Assembly (NCBI GenBank): GCA_023415275.1
Contig: JAEZLJ010000101.1
Location: 1 to 11,579, forward strand
Source of the DNA: Bacteroidota bacterium
GTDB lineage: Bacteria > Bacteroidota > Bacteroidia > Chitinophagales > Chitinophagaceae
Direction: 5' to 3'
DNA: 11,579 bases
Shown here: positions 1 to 7,795 of the stretch, piece after piece
Numbering within the stretch: position 1 is the first letter of the stretch
How the letters are laid out: each line of letters opens with the position of its first letter
Position numbers and translations under genes: made by a program
Notes under the pieces: model-generated
The model's input: only the letters and a program-made list of their open reading frames with translations
Database searches by the model: none
Told to the model about the DNA's origin: nothing

Positions 1-831
1 GGCATAGACAGCCTTATTGTTGGATGGATTGACTATACGCACAATGGTTCCGGGTTCTACCTTATCCATTAGTGCATAGTATTTTGCATCCTGCCAGCCA
101 CTTGCCGTTTTAAAAATGCCTGCTGTAGCTGTTTCATCCGAAGAAAGCGGTTGTGCCTTCACCTGTTTGTCAAACAAAGAGCGGAAATAACCCCCATTAC
201 CATCATTGAAAGCAGCCTGTGTGGGTTGCGTTTTGGCGGGTTCCTCTTTCTTTTCAGGCTTAGTAACCTTTACTTCTTCCGCAGGTTTTTTCTCTTCAAC
301 AGGTTGTTGCACGGCTACATCCTTTTTAGTGACTTCTGGTTCTTTTTTCACCGGCTCAACCACCACAGCTGTGCTCTGTACAATATTTCCGGCTTCAGGG
401 GAAATCAAATAACCAACGATCAGCTTTTGACCCGGATTGATCTTATCCGTTGAAAGGTGGTTCCATTTACGCAGGTTGGCCATCAATACCTTGTTATTTT
501 TTAGGCTCACCCTGTATAATCCTTCCTTATCCCCGACGACGTAATACAATCCACGGCCTTTATCTGAGCTCTGGGTGAAATTGGTGGATGTCAAAGGGAT
601 CTTTATAACCTGTCCTATGGTCAATCCCTTAGTCATATCCAGGGCATTGACTGCTTCTATTTCTTTTGGAGATACATTGTATAGCCTTCCTATAGAATAG
701 TAATTCTCTTTGGGCGCCACTGTGTGCACCAGGTAAAGACCTTTATCGGAACTATGTACCACTAACTCATTCTGCGCAAAAACGATTGAACAACAAAATA
801 GAATGGTGGCAAGCAATAATGACTTTTTCAT
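1..831 (-). CDS. Secreted LysM-domain protein, C-terminus cut by window edge
   Basis: Translating the minus strand from the ATG at 831-829 gives 277 codons without a stop, so the gene continues past base 1. Residues 1-20 (MKKSLLLATILFCCSIVFAQ) form a Sec signal peptide with likely cleavage after VFA. Residues about 31-80 are a LysM repeat (HTVAPKENYYSIGRLYNVS, then LTIGQVIKIP). Residues about 94-145 look like a second, more diverged LysM (YYVVGDKEGLYRVS, then INPGQKLIVG). A Lys/Glu/Pro/Val-rich flexible linker covers about 155-205. The visible C-terminal part (GYFRSLFDKQ, then GIFKTASGWQDAKYYALMD and GTIVRIVNPSNNKAVYA) resembles the start of a double-psi beta-barrel (RlpA-like) domain, which is inferred from memory of similar Bacteroidota proteins. 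LysM modules bind peptidoglycan, so a periplasmic wall-associated role is likely. Any enzymatic activity is unknown. Confidence 0.85.
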   Translation of the reverse strand, partial: MKKSLLLATILFCCSIVFAQNELVVHSSDKGLYLVHTVAPKENYYSIGRLYNVSPKEIEAVNALDMTKGLTIGQVIKIPLTSTNFTQSSDKGRGLYYVVGDKEGLYRVSLKNNKVLMANLRKWNHLSTDKINPGQKLIVGYLISPEAGNIVQSTAVVVEPVKKEPEVTKKDVAVQQPVEEKKPAEEVKVTKPEKKEEPAKTQPTQAAFNDGNGGYFRSLFDKQVKAQPLSSDETATAGIFKTASGWQDAKYYALMDKVEPGTIVRIVNPSNNKAVYA

Positions 832-922
832 GTGGATATAATTAGTTTTTCAATGGCCATGCATGGTTCAAGTGCATAGCTCCAGATTAGCCTTACAAAT
901 ATGCTTAATATTTTTTAAAAGC

Positions 923-2362
923 CTATTCGTTAGACTGCTTTAAAATACGCATTTCTTTAGGATAATAATTGTTGATCCTATTAGCTAAAGCATTTATCCA
1001 GCCCAGGCGATGATCCTGAAAGCTCACTGTTTGCCAGCCTTTGGTTACAGGAATTATCGACAGGTCATTTCTTTGAAGGTATTTTATAGCATCCTGGTAT
1101 GAAAGGTTGGTGGTGGCAACTTCAGGTGATAACAGGCCACTCAAGGCTAATGCATGATGAGGCACCAGCCTGTCTTTCATGATTTGCCCAATCTCTGTTC
1201 CCGCATATTGAATATTCAGAACTTGCCTCAATCCTGCATAAATATTGATAAACTCAGAGGGAATTGCCCTGAAACTTTCACGGTCTTTTATGATTTCAAT
1301 TCCATCGGTTTTTAACCAGTCCTTAAGAATTTGTTTTTCCCTGTTACTGGCTATTTCTATTCGCGGGGGTTTGCCGGAACTATCCTTTTCTTCATTTATT
1401 TTTCTGAAACAGGAAATATAAAACCCCTCACCCTTTACTTTATCAGGATAAAAACGGTAGCCAAAAGCTCCATTTACTGGAGAAGCAGATTCCACTACGC
1501 CCCAACTTTCATTTAGCTGCAGCCGTTCAGTCTTCATGTTCAAATCCTTCACCAACCAATCTGCTATGGATTCATCTTCTGCTTCTGAATAAGAACAAGT
1601 AGAATAGATCAATAAGCCATTTTCCCTCAATGCGGGAAGCACGTCTGCCAGTATCCTTTGTTGCCTTTGGCTGCAAAGCGCCACATTGTTGATGCTCCAT
1701 TCTTCAATGGCATCCGGATCTTTACGGAACAAACCACTGCCACTGCAGGGCGCATCCACTACGATCACTTCAAAGCAACCAGGGACCTTTTTAAAGGCTG
1801 CAGGATCATTATTTGTTACCAGCACATTAGGCCTGCCCCATTTGATAATATTATCCACCAGGATATTGCAGCGTGCCCTTATCACCTCATTGCTCACCAA
1901 CAAACTCTGGTCAGACAACAATGATAGCAAATGCGTGGTTTTACCACCGGGAGCAGCACTAAGATCTAATACTTTTAATGGCTGTGACAAATCCGCAAGT
2001 TGCCGCATGGCTTGCTCTAGAAACATACTGGATGCTTCCTGCACATAATAACCACCGGCATGAAATAGCGGGTCAAATGTGAAGGAAGGCCTGCTGGGTA
2101 AATAGTAACCAAATTGCGACCATTGTATCCTTTCCAGTTGCATTAGCGCATGAGTAGAAGCAGTTGAATCCTCCAGGTATGAGGACTTAATTTCAACCAT
2201 AGCCCCTTCTTCATTATTCCAAAGAGGTTCGCCTATATATTTACCAGGATTGATCCGGATAGAGGTTACCTGCCCGTTTTCTTCATGCACTTTTACAAAT
2301 GCCTCCTTGTCAAATCCTTTGACACCTTCCAATGAATCTATAAAAGCTTTTGGCAGTTGCAT
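923..2362 (-). CDS. RsmF/RsmB-NOP family RNA cytosine-C5 methyltransferase
   Basis: A SAM-dependent enzyme that methylates carbon 5 of a cytosine in rRNA, or possibly tRNA. At 479 aa it is about as long as E. coli RsmF (YebU). Motif I is DLSAAPGGKTTHL at residues 133-145. Motif IV is VDAPCSGSG with Cys206, and motif VI is YSTCSYSEAED with Cys256. In this family the motif VI cysteine is the nucleophile and the motif IV cysteine releases the product, so both needed cysteines are present. RFYPDKVKGEGFYIS (303-317) is the usual GEGF(F/Y) block. The C-terminal end (KGWQTVSFQDHRLGW, then NNYYPKEMRI) matches the RsmF-type PUA-like RNA-binding domain. The ATG at 2362 lies just after the terminator of the M28 gene and has no visible Shine-Dalgarno. 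The exact target base cannot be read from sequence; RsmF rRNA is the default, and RsmB is less likely given the C-terminal PUA. Confidence 0.93.
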   Translation of the reverse strand: MQLPKAFIDSLEGVKGFDKEAFVKVHEENGQVTSIRINPGKYIGEPLWNNEEGAMVEIKSSYLEDSTASTHALMQLERIQWSQFGYYLPSRPSFTFDPLFHAGGYYVQEASSMFLEQAMRQLADLSQPLKVLDLSAAPGGKTTHLLSLLSDQSLLVSNEVIRARCNILVDNIIKWGRPNVLVTNNDPAAFKKVPGCFEVIVVDAPCSGSGLFRKDPDAIEEWSINNVALCSQRQQRILADVLPALRENGLLIYSTCSYSEAEDESIADWLVKDLNMKTERLQLNESWGVVESASPVNGAFGYRFYPDKVKGEGFYISCFRKINEEKDSSGKPPRIEIASNREKQILKDWLKTDGIEIIKDRESFRAIPSEFINIYAGLRQVLNIQYAGTEIGQIMKDRLVPHHALALSGLLSPEVATTNLSYQDAIKYLQRNDLSIIPVTKGWQTVSFQDHRLGWINALANRINNYYPKEMRILKQSNE

Positions 2363-2368
2363 ATTAAA

Positions 2369-2400
2369 TAAAAAACCTTTGACTGTTAACAGTCAAAGGT
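2369..2400 (-). terminator. Rho-independent terminator of the M28 peptidase gene
   Basis: Bases 2375-2400 are a perfect 26-bp palindrome: the arm ACCTTTGACTG and its complement around a TTAA loop, giving an 11-bp stem. Read on the minus strand it is followed directly by TTTTTATTTAAT. It lies 24 bases past the M28 stop codon and ends 12 bases before the start codon of the RNA methyltransferase. There is no T-tract on the other side, so it works for minus-strand transcription only. Confidence 0.85.
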
Positions 2401-2401
2401 A
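2394..2401 (-). promoter_or_regulatory. Possible -7 box (TACCTTTG) for the RNA methyltransferase gene
   Basis: On the minus strand TACCTTTG matches the Bacteroidota -7 consensus TAnnTTTG. It lies 32 bases before the methyltransferase start codon and overlaps the upstream arm of the M28 terminator palindrome. I see no convincing -33 TTG element at the right distance, so this may be chance. If it is real, initiation would fall inside the palindrome and the transcript would lack a complete terminator stem. Confidence 0.2.
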
Positions 2402-2424
2402 ATTGCAGATCGTTGTCCTTGTAA

Positions 2425-4659
2425 TTAAAATGTGGGCTTTGACAACAGGCTGGCAGCTTGCTGCACCTGTGTATTATAAGCTTCAATCACTTTTGAAACA
2501 ATACCTATATTCTGTTGCGCTTCCTTCCAGTTGCGCTGTTCAATTGCTTCCCGGATGCCTGGCAAGGTCTTTACACCATAACCTGTATAGAACCCAGGGG
2601 CATATACCTGGTGCTTGTACCAGGGCCTGCGTGGCAAGCCCTCTTCATCAATCAAACTTCTTTCTGCTTTATATAACAACAGGTTCAATTGATTCAACTT
2701 GTCAACAGGCAAAGCGGTAGCATTAGTATATAACTTCTGGAATGATTCCGCGGAAGTTTTTAGCTGCATTAATGAATTATCCAGCTCACTGAAATTCAGG
2801 AAAGGAACCGGTTCCTTGGCCAGCGGGTCAGCATAAGTCTTCTTTGGGTCTTTTGCCACTGCAAAGAGTTGCTCCTGGATCATTTTATTCTCAGTTTCAG
2901 TTTCCATTCGCTGGTTATCAATCAATGTTTTTACCTCGGTAGCATAGTCATTCAATGTCTTATAAAATGAATTGAAATCAAAAGGTAGGGCATCTGCATT
3001 GGCTAGTCTCATGGTAATTCGTCCTGCAGTTTTTGCCAAAGCAATTCCATATTGAAAACCCGGATCTTTGAATTTGGTGAACAGGTCGTAAGAATCATAG
3101 ATGGAATGATATTCACCACCGGGATCTTCACCTCCAAAGCCAAGGTTCATAGAGGCAATCCCCATGTGTTGAATGAAAGGAGAATAATCGGAACCCGCAC
3201 CCAAAGCACCTAGTTTAATATACTTATTCCCTAACAGCTTGGACCGGTTGGCTTTGTCAGCATCCACCAGTTGTTTGGCATAACGTCGTTCCTTAACCGA
3301 AACACCCGTTTGCGGATCCTTTACATCCTCCATCACCTGGTTAAAGAATGGCTCCAGCGTATGCGATCCACTGGCATATAAGAATCCCCGCCCATTTCCA
3401 TCAGAATTAATATAAGCCACGGCTTTATTCTTTAATTCCTTCTGGTGGTCTTCAGCCCATTCTGTTGATCCCAGCAGGGCAGGCTCTTCACCATCCCAGG
3501 CACAATACACCACGGTACGACGAGGCTTGAATCCTTTCCTGACCAACTCTCCCAATGCCCTGGCTTCCTCCATTTCGGCCACCATACCACTTAATGGATC
3601 GGCGGCGCCATTCACCCAGCCATCGTGGTGATTACCCCTGATCACCCATTGATCTGGAAATTCAGAACCTACCATAGTGGCTATCACATTATGCACGGGC
3701 TTTTGATCCCAGTTAAATGCCAGCTTTAAATGCACCATATCTTTTCCAGGACCTACGTGATAAGTAATGGGCAACCCTCCTCTCCATGACGCAGGCGCCA
3801 CGGGTCCACCCAGGGATCGTAATAAGGGCAATGCATCTTCGTAAGAAATAGGTAGCACCGGTATTTTCATGATGGTTTTGACATCTTTGATATCAAGCCG
3901 CTTTGCATTTTTAGTAGCACCCACATCTGGTGTCAGCGGGTCCCCGGGATATACAGGCATATCCATTACAGAACCTCTTTGCACAGCATCTGCCCTTCGG
4001 TATGGTCCTTCAGGATAAGTGTCTCCCTGCACATAACCATCATCTGCCGGGTCGGAATAGATAATGCAGCCAATGGCACCATGCTCAGCTGCCACCTTTG
4101 GCTTGATGCCTCTCCAGGAACCTCCGTATTTAGCAATAACGATCTTACCCTTTACATCTATTCCCATGCGTTCCAGCTCTTCATAATCTGCAGGCACTCC
4201 ACGGTTCACAAATACCAGTTCAGATGTAACATCTCCATCAGCTGAATAGGCATTATAGCTTGGTAATTGCTCCGACTTTTGTCCTGATGTTTTATCTGCA
4301 GCCAATGCAGGTTCTTCGAGCTTTGCCTTGTATGGTTTGGAGCCTAATAATTCCAACACTCTTGTCTTGGGGGTTGGAAATAATACATAATAAGTGCTGA
4401 TCTCAGTTTGGTAGCCCCATTGTTTGAAAAGATCCGCCATGTAATCGGCATTGGCCTTCCCTTTGGCAGAACCTACATGGTGAGGGTGTGAGGATAGAAA
4501 TTTCATCCAGGTGTCCAGGTTGCCGGCATTCATTTGGGCATCAAATTCCTTTTCAAGCCCTTTCTGCTTTTCAGAACCTGCATCAGTAAAACCAATTAGC
4601 TTTTGCTGCGCCCCAGCCTGGAGGCTAAAGAATAATAAGAGGATACATATCATCCGCAT
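2425..4659 (-). CDS. Secreted M28 zinc metallopeptidase, glutamate carboxypeptidase II-like
   Basis: A 744-aa di-zinc exopeptidase with a signal peptide (MRMICILLLFFSLQAGAQ, likely cleaved after AGA), so it acts in the periplasm or outside. Domain order follows human GCPII and the transferrin receptor. A protease-associated domain spans about 140-300 (KGKIVIAKYGG, WRGIKPK, YSDPADDGYVQG). The M28 catalytic domain spans about 320-560, and a C-terminal dimerisation domain runs to the end. Metal and catalytic residues by alignment to GCPII are His344 and Asp354 (GNHHDGW, AADPLSG), Glu391 as general base, Glu392 (WDGEEPALLGSTEWAE), Asp420 (YINSDGN) and His518 (GEYHSIYDSYDLF), and all are present. 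The glutamate-binding residues are mostly changed: Asn519 to Ser490, Arg534 to Asn505, Arg536 to Gly507 and Lys699 to Gly693. An aminopeptidase or carboxypeptidase with a different side-chain preference is therefore more likely than a true folate hydrolase. The gene stands alone between a leader hairpin and a terminator. Confidence 0.93.
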   Translation of the reverse strand: MRMICILLLFFSLQAGAQQKLIGFTDAGSEKQKGLEKEFDAQMNAGNLDTWMKFLSSHPHHVGSAKGKANADYMADLFKQWGYQTEISTYYVLFPTPKTRVLELLGSKPYKAKLEEPALAADKTSGQKSEQLPSYNAYSADGDVTSELVFVNRGVPADYEELERMGIDVKGKIVIAKYGGSWRGIKPKVAAEHGAIGCIIYSDPADDGYVQGDTYPEGPYRRADAVQRGSVMDMPVYPGDPLTPDVGATKNAKRLDIKDVKTIMKIPVLPISYEDALPLLRSLGGPVAPASWRGGLPITYHVGPGKDMVHLKLAFNWDQKPVHNVIATMVGSEFPDQWVIRGNHHDGWVNGAADPLSGMVAEMEEARALGELVRKGFKPRRTVVYCAWDGEEPALLGSTEWAEDHQKELKNKAVAYINSDGNGRGFLYASGSHTLEPFFNQVMEDVKDPQTGVSVKERRYAKQLVDADKANRSKLLGNKYIKLGALGAGSDYSPFIQHMGIASMNLGFGGEDPGGEYHSIYDSYDLFTKFKDPGFQYGIALAKTAGRITMRLANADALPFDFNSFYKTLNDYATEVKTLIDNQRMETETENKMIQEQLFAVAKDPKKTYADPLAKEPVPFLNFSELDNSLMQLKTSAESFQKLYTNATALPVDKLNQLNLLLYKAERSLIDEEGLPRRPWYKHQVYAPGFYTGYGVKTLPGIREAIEQRNWKEAQQNIGIVSKVIEAYNTQVQQAASLLSKPTF

Positions 4660-4660
4660 G

Positions 4661-4736
4661 ACAAAGTATATTTAAGTGTGTTTGCTAATGTACTACTATT
4701 GAGCATTGCCACCACACTTAAATATGTGCACTTTGT
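4661..4736 (-). promoter_or_regulatory. Long inverted repeat abutting the M28 start codon
   Basis: On the minus strand, 4736-4713 (ACAAAGT, GCAC, ATATTTAAGTGTG) pairs with 4680-4661 (CACACTTAAATAT, ACTTTGT). This gives 13 bp plus 7 bp with GCAC bulged out. Inside the loop GCAATG and CATTAGC can add six more pairs with one bulged A. The 3' arm ends one base before the ATG, so a folded transcript would bury the translation start. There is no T-run after it, so it is not a standard terminator for pntB. Alternatives are a DNA operator, or an end-protecting hairpin for the pnt transcript. Confidence 0.6.
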
Positions 4737-4760
4737 CGCGTAAATATTCAGGACGTGGAC

Positions 4761-6314
4761 TTATAAATTCTTGATCTCCCCTATCAGGTCCTGCAATACT
4801 TTCTTAGCGTCGCCAAACAACATAGAGGTCCTGGGACGGAAGAAAAGATCGTTTTCAATGCCTGCATATCCGGGTTTCATGCTTCGTTTATTGACGATAA
4901 CATTTTTAGCCAGTTCAACATCCAGTATCGGCATTCCATATATGGGAGAAGCAGGATCTGTTTTAGCAGCTGGATTCACCACATCATTGGCGCCCAGCAC
5001 CAGTACAACATCAGTATTGGCAAATTCCTCATTGGCCTGCTCCATTTCTTCCAGCTTTTCATAATTCACATCCGCTTCTGCCAAAAGCACGTTCATATGT
5101 CCCGGCATACGTCCTGCCACCGGATGAATGGCATACTTCACTTCCACGCCTTTATCCGTGAGCAGCTTTTCAAGCTCATGGCAGGCATGCTGTGCCTGTG
5201 CCACCGCAAGTCCGTAACCAGGTACGATCATTACTTTGTTGGCAAAGGTCATTACTACTGCGGCATCTGTTAAGCTGATCTCCTTGAATGCACCCTGTGC
5301 TTTAGCATCACCATTCGGGCCAGCTTTAGCGCCTCCAAAAGAACCTATCAACACATTGGCCAGGGAACGGTTCATGGCCTTGCACATCAATATCGTCAGC
5401 AAGGTACCTGCAGCACCCACCAGGATACCTCCTGTGAGCATCACTTTATTATCATACAAAAAGCCACCGCAAGCTGCTGCCACACCAGTAAAAGAGTTTA
5501 GCAGGGAGATGACCACTGGCATATCTGCACCACCAATGGGCTGCACAAACAGCACACCGTACACTAATGAAAGAAAGAATACCAGGTAAAACAATACAAA
5601 TACCGAAGTATTAAGGTGAATGATAAGACCTTGTATAGATATTCTTTTAGCAGTATTGGTCAGCATTCCATTATTCACCTCGAAAGAAGATGAAATAGTA
5701 GCCAGCAGGAAAATGGTAATACCAATAATGGCAGCCAGTACAGCCAGGTTCACTATATGCTGACCTTTAAATGATTTGTCTTTGATCTTTCCATTAAGCT
5801 TTCCCCATGCTATGATACTTCCCGCAAATGATATGGAACCAATGATCAATCCAAGGAAGATGGTGATCATAGTACTTGTTTGCAGGGGCAATTCAAAAGA
5901 TCCTACATCAACAGTCGATTCGCCAGGAAAAGACTGGATGATATGGTAGGCGAAATTGGAAGAGGCAAAATGATTGAACTCTGAAATGGAGATCAGTGCA
6001 GCACAAGCGCCTCCCATACCATTGAAAAGGCTTACCATTTCAGGCATGGCGGTCATCTTCACTTTCTTGGCTACCAACGTGCCGATGATGCCCCCAATGA
6101 TCAAGCCACTAAAGATCCATATATAATTATGAAGCTTTTCACCTGAGTCCAGGTCTTCATACAGAAAGATGGTGCCAAAGATGGCCAGGAACATACCACC
6201 AGCTGCCACGAGGTTTCCTTTGCGTGCTGTTTCAGGATGAGACAGCATTTTTAATCCCAGGATGAAAGTAACGGAGGAGATAATATAAATTATCGTGAGT
6301 ATACTAAAGTTCAT
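4761..6314 (-). CDS. pntB: NAD(P) transhydrogenase, beta subunit (PntB)
   Basis: The 517-aa beta subunit of the proton-translocating transhydrogenase, which moves hydride from NADH to NADP+ using the proton gradient at the inner membrane. Residues 1 to about 315 are the membrane domain dII, with repeated hydrophobic helices, MPEMVSLFNGMGG (90-102) and the strongly conserved GGADMPVVISLLNS (261-274). Residues about 345-517 are the NADP(H)-binding domain dIII: VPGYGLAVAQAQ (364-375), HPVAGRMPGHMNVLLAEA (397-414), GANDVVNPAA (441-450), KRSMKPGYAGIEN (476-488) and MLFGDAKK (498-505). The start overlaps the pntAB stop as ATGA, with AAAGGA upstream, so the two are translationally coupled. It is about 55 residues longer than E. 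coli PntB, with the extra residues in the membrane domain (about 115-145 and 205-230). Asn98 sits where E. coli has His91. Confidence 0.97.
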   Translation of the reverse strand: MNFSILTIIYIISSVTFILGLKMLSHPETARKGNLVAAGGMFLAIFGTIFLYEDLDSGEKLHNYIWIFSGLIIGGIIGTLVAKKVKMTAMPEMVSLFNGMGGACAALISISEFNHFASSNFAYHIIQSFPGESTVDVGSFELPLQTSTMITIFLGLIIGSISFAGSIIAWGKLNGKIKDKSFKGQHIVNLAVLAAIIGITIFLLATISSSFEVNNGMLTNTAKRISIQGLIIHLNTSVFVLFYLVFFLSLVYGVLFVQPIGGADMPVVISLLNSFTGVAAACGGFLYDNKVMLTGGILVGAAGTLLTILMCKAMNRSLANVLIGSFGGAKAGPNGDAKAQGAFKEISLTDAAVVMTFANKVMIVPGYGLAVAQAQHACHELEKLLTDKGVEVKYAIHPVAGRMPGHMNVLLAEADVNYEKLEEMEQANEEFANTDVVLVLGANDVVNPAAKTDPASPIYGMPILDVELAKNVIVNKRSMKPGYAGIENDLFFRPRTSMLFGDAKKVLQDLIGEIKNL

Positions 6315-6631
6315 TTAGATCCTTTCTTTTTAGATTTAAACATTTCTAACATCCTGTCGGTAACTACAAATCCTCCTACCACATTCAGTGTTCCCAATAT
6401 CACTGCCAGGAAACCAAGTATCAATGCGAAGTAATTATCGCTTTCTGCACGGCCCATCACTATGATGGCACCAATGATCACCACTCCATGAATGGCGTTG
6501 GCACCACTCATCAGGGGGGTATGCAACACGCTGGGCACGCGTCCAATTACTTCAATACCTACGAAGATCATCAGGATCACTATGTATATGATCTGCTGGT
6601 TGCCCGCTATCCATGTCAAAGCATTCTCCAT
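6311..6631 (-). CDS. pntAB: NAD(P) transhydrogenase, small membrane alpha subunit (PntAB)
   Basis: A 106-aa membrane subunit that corresponds to the C-terminal hydrophobic part of E. coli PntA, here a separate gene as in the three-subunit enzyme of Rhodospirillum rubrum. Three membrane segments can be seen at about 12-30, 45-60 and 66-90. The family signature RVPSVLHTPLMSGANAIHGV (31-50) and the tail GGFVVTDRMLEMFK (86-99) are clear. It forms part of the proton channel with PntB. The start lies 15 bases after the pntAA stop, and its TGA stop overlaps the pntB ATG. The C-terminus is very basic (KSKKKGSK), which fits a cytoplasmic end. It is not a truncated gene; the length is normal for the family. 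Confidence 0.96.
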   Translation of the reverse strand: MENALTWIAGNQQIIYIVILMIFVGIEVIGRVPSVLHTPLMSGANAIHGVVIIGAIIVMGRAESDNYFALILGFLAVILGTLNVVGGFVVTDRMLEMFKSKKKGSK

Positions 6632-6646
6632 TTGTAAAAATTATAT

Positions 6647-7759
6647 TTAACTGATTAATTGTTTTACACGTTCATGAGTAACCTCACCGCCATGTGTCAC
6701 ACAGCTTCCTTTTACCAGGTCGTCTTCCCAATTTAATTGAAGTGCTCCTTCCTTGCTGGTAAGCAATTGTAAAAAGTTCAGGATGTTCTTTCCATATAGC
6801 TTGCTGGCATCGGAAGACATGGTGGCAGGAAGATTACCACTGCCAATGATCTTCACTCCATTATGAATGATTACTTCACCATCTTTTGTAAACGGAGTGT
6901 TACCTCCTGTGGCGGCTGCAATGTCAACGATCACTGAACCATTCCGCATTTTATTGATCATGTCTTCCGTGATCAAAACAGGAGCCTTTTTACCCGGTAT
7001 TTGTGCCGTGGTAATGACAATATCTGCCTTGGCGATGCTTTCCGTGATCTTTGCCTGCTGCTTTTGTTTGTATTCTTCTGATTGTTCCACTGCATAGCCC
7101 CCGGCTTTGGAAGCATCGGCAGCGCCTTCTACCTCTACGAACTTTGCGCCCAGGCTCATTACTTCCTCTTTTACTGCAGGCCTGGTATCAAATACTTCTA
7201 CTACTGCACCCAACCTTTTCGCTGTGGCAATGGCCTGGAGGCCAGCTACGCCTGCTCCCAATATCAGTACTTTTGCCGGGGTGATGCTCCCTGCAGCAGT
7301 CATGAACATCGGGAAATACCTTGGGTAATCGTTAGCTGCTACCAACACTGCTTTATAACCGGCTATGTTGGCCTGCGAACTTAATACATCCATCGATTGT
7401 GCCCTTGTGGTCCTTGGTAACATGTCAAGGCTGAACACAGTCAAACCTTCCTGTGCCCACTTCTTCATTTGATCCTGGTGAAACAATGGTTGATACATAC
7501 CTAACAGCACCTTACCGGAAGGGATGCTTGATGAAGGTTGATGGATACATAGTATCACATCTGCCGACCGTACTACTTCTTCTGCAGATGTGATAGTGGC
7601 ACCTGCTTTTTCATAATCACCGTCAGAGGCGGAAGCTTTTAGCCCTGCCCCGGATTCCACTAAAACGGTATGGCCTTTTTTTGTTAGTTGGCTTACCCCT
7701 TCGGGCAATAAGGATACCCTTGATTCCTGTTGGGGCTCTTTCAATATACCTGCAATCAT
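6647..7759 (-). CDS. pntAA: NAD(P) transhydrogenase, NAD-binding alpha subunit (PntAA)
   Basis: A 370-aa soluble domain dI that binds NAD(H) and passes hydride to NADP+ held on PntB. The N-terminal part begins MIAGILKEPQQESRVSLLPE, typical of the AlaDH/PNT family. RTTRAQSMDVLSSQANIAGY (116-135) carries the conserved Arg, Gln, Asp and Ser residues near the nicotinamide. The Rossmann fold is at LGAGVAGLQAIATAKRLGA (167-185), with Asp191 (VFDTRP) for the adenosine ribose. The mobile loop GGYAVEQSEEY (220-230) and the block IPGKKAPVLI (254-263) are both present. It is the first gene of the pntAA-pntAB-pntB operon. The upstream 36 bases after the small ORF are AT-rich with no exact TAnnTTTG box, so transcription may come from the methyltransferase side or from an unrecognised promoter. 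Confidence 0.96.
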   Translation of the reverse strand: MIAGILKEPQQESRVSLLPEGVSQLTKKGHTVLVESGAGLKASASDGDYEKAGATITSAEEVVRSADVILCIHQPSSSIPSGKVLLGMYQPLFHQDQMKKWAQEGLTVFSLDMLPRTTRAQSMDVLSSQANIAGYKAVLVAANDYPRYFPMFMTAAGSITPAKVLILGAGVAGLQAIATAKRLGAVVEVFDTRPAVKEEVMSLGAKFVEVEGAADASKAGGYAVEQSEEYKQKQQAKITESIAKADIVITTAQIPGKKAPVLITEDMINKMRNGSVIVDIAAATGGNTPFTKDGEVIIHNGVKIIGSGNLPATMSSDASKLYGKNILNFLQLLTSKEGALQLNWEDDLVKGSCVTHGGEVTHERVKQLIS

Positions 7760-7795
7760 GCTTTCAATTTATATCAAAAAATATTGTTCGTCCTA

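Noticed and set aside
151..453. 100-aa plus-strand frame rich in Phe and Leu
   Set aside because: It is the antisense of the Lys/Glu/Pro linker of the LysM protein; GAA/AAA codons read backwards give TTC/TTT, which explains the Phe-rich product.
853..866. Small palindromes ATGGCCAT and CCATGCATGG upstream of the LysM gene
   Set aside because: Short and overlapping; words of this size occur by chance and there is no second site to suggest an operator.
1686..2048. 120-aa plus-strand frame inside the RNA methyltransferase
   Set aside because: It is antisense to the conserved catalytic core, whose motifs fix the coding frame on the minus strand.
2425..4659. Calling the M28 enzyme a folate hydrolase because folA and thyA are near
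   Set aside because: The residues that recognise glutamate in GCPII are replaced and it is a separate unit, so proximity is weak evidence.
4661..4736. Intrinsic terminator for the pnt operon
   Set aside because: The stem is not followed by a T-run on the minus strand; the next bases are the M28 start codon.
5236..5589. 117-aa plus-strand frame inside pntB
   Set aside because: Shadow of the highly conserved dII/dIII coding sequence on the other strand.
6311..6631. Split or frameshifted pntA
   Set aside because: The separate NAD-binding and membrane alpha genes have normal lengths and their own starts, as in known three-subunit transhydrogenases.
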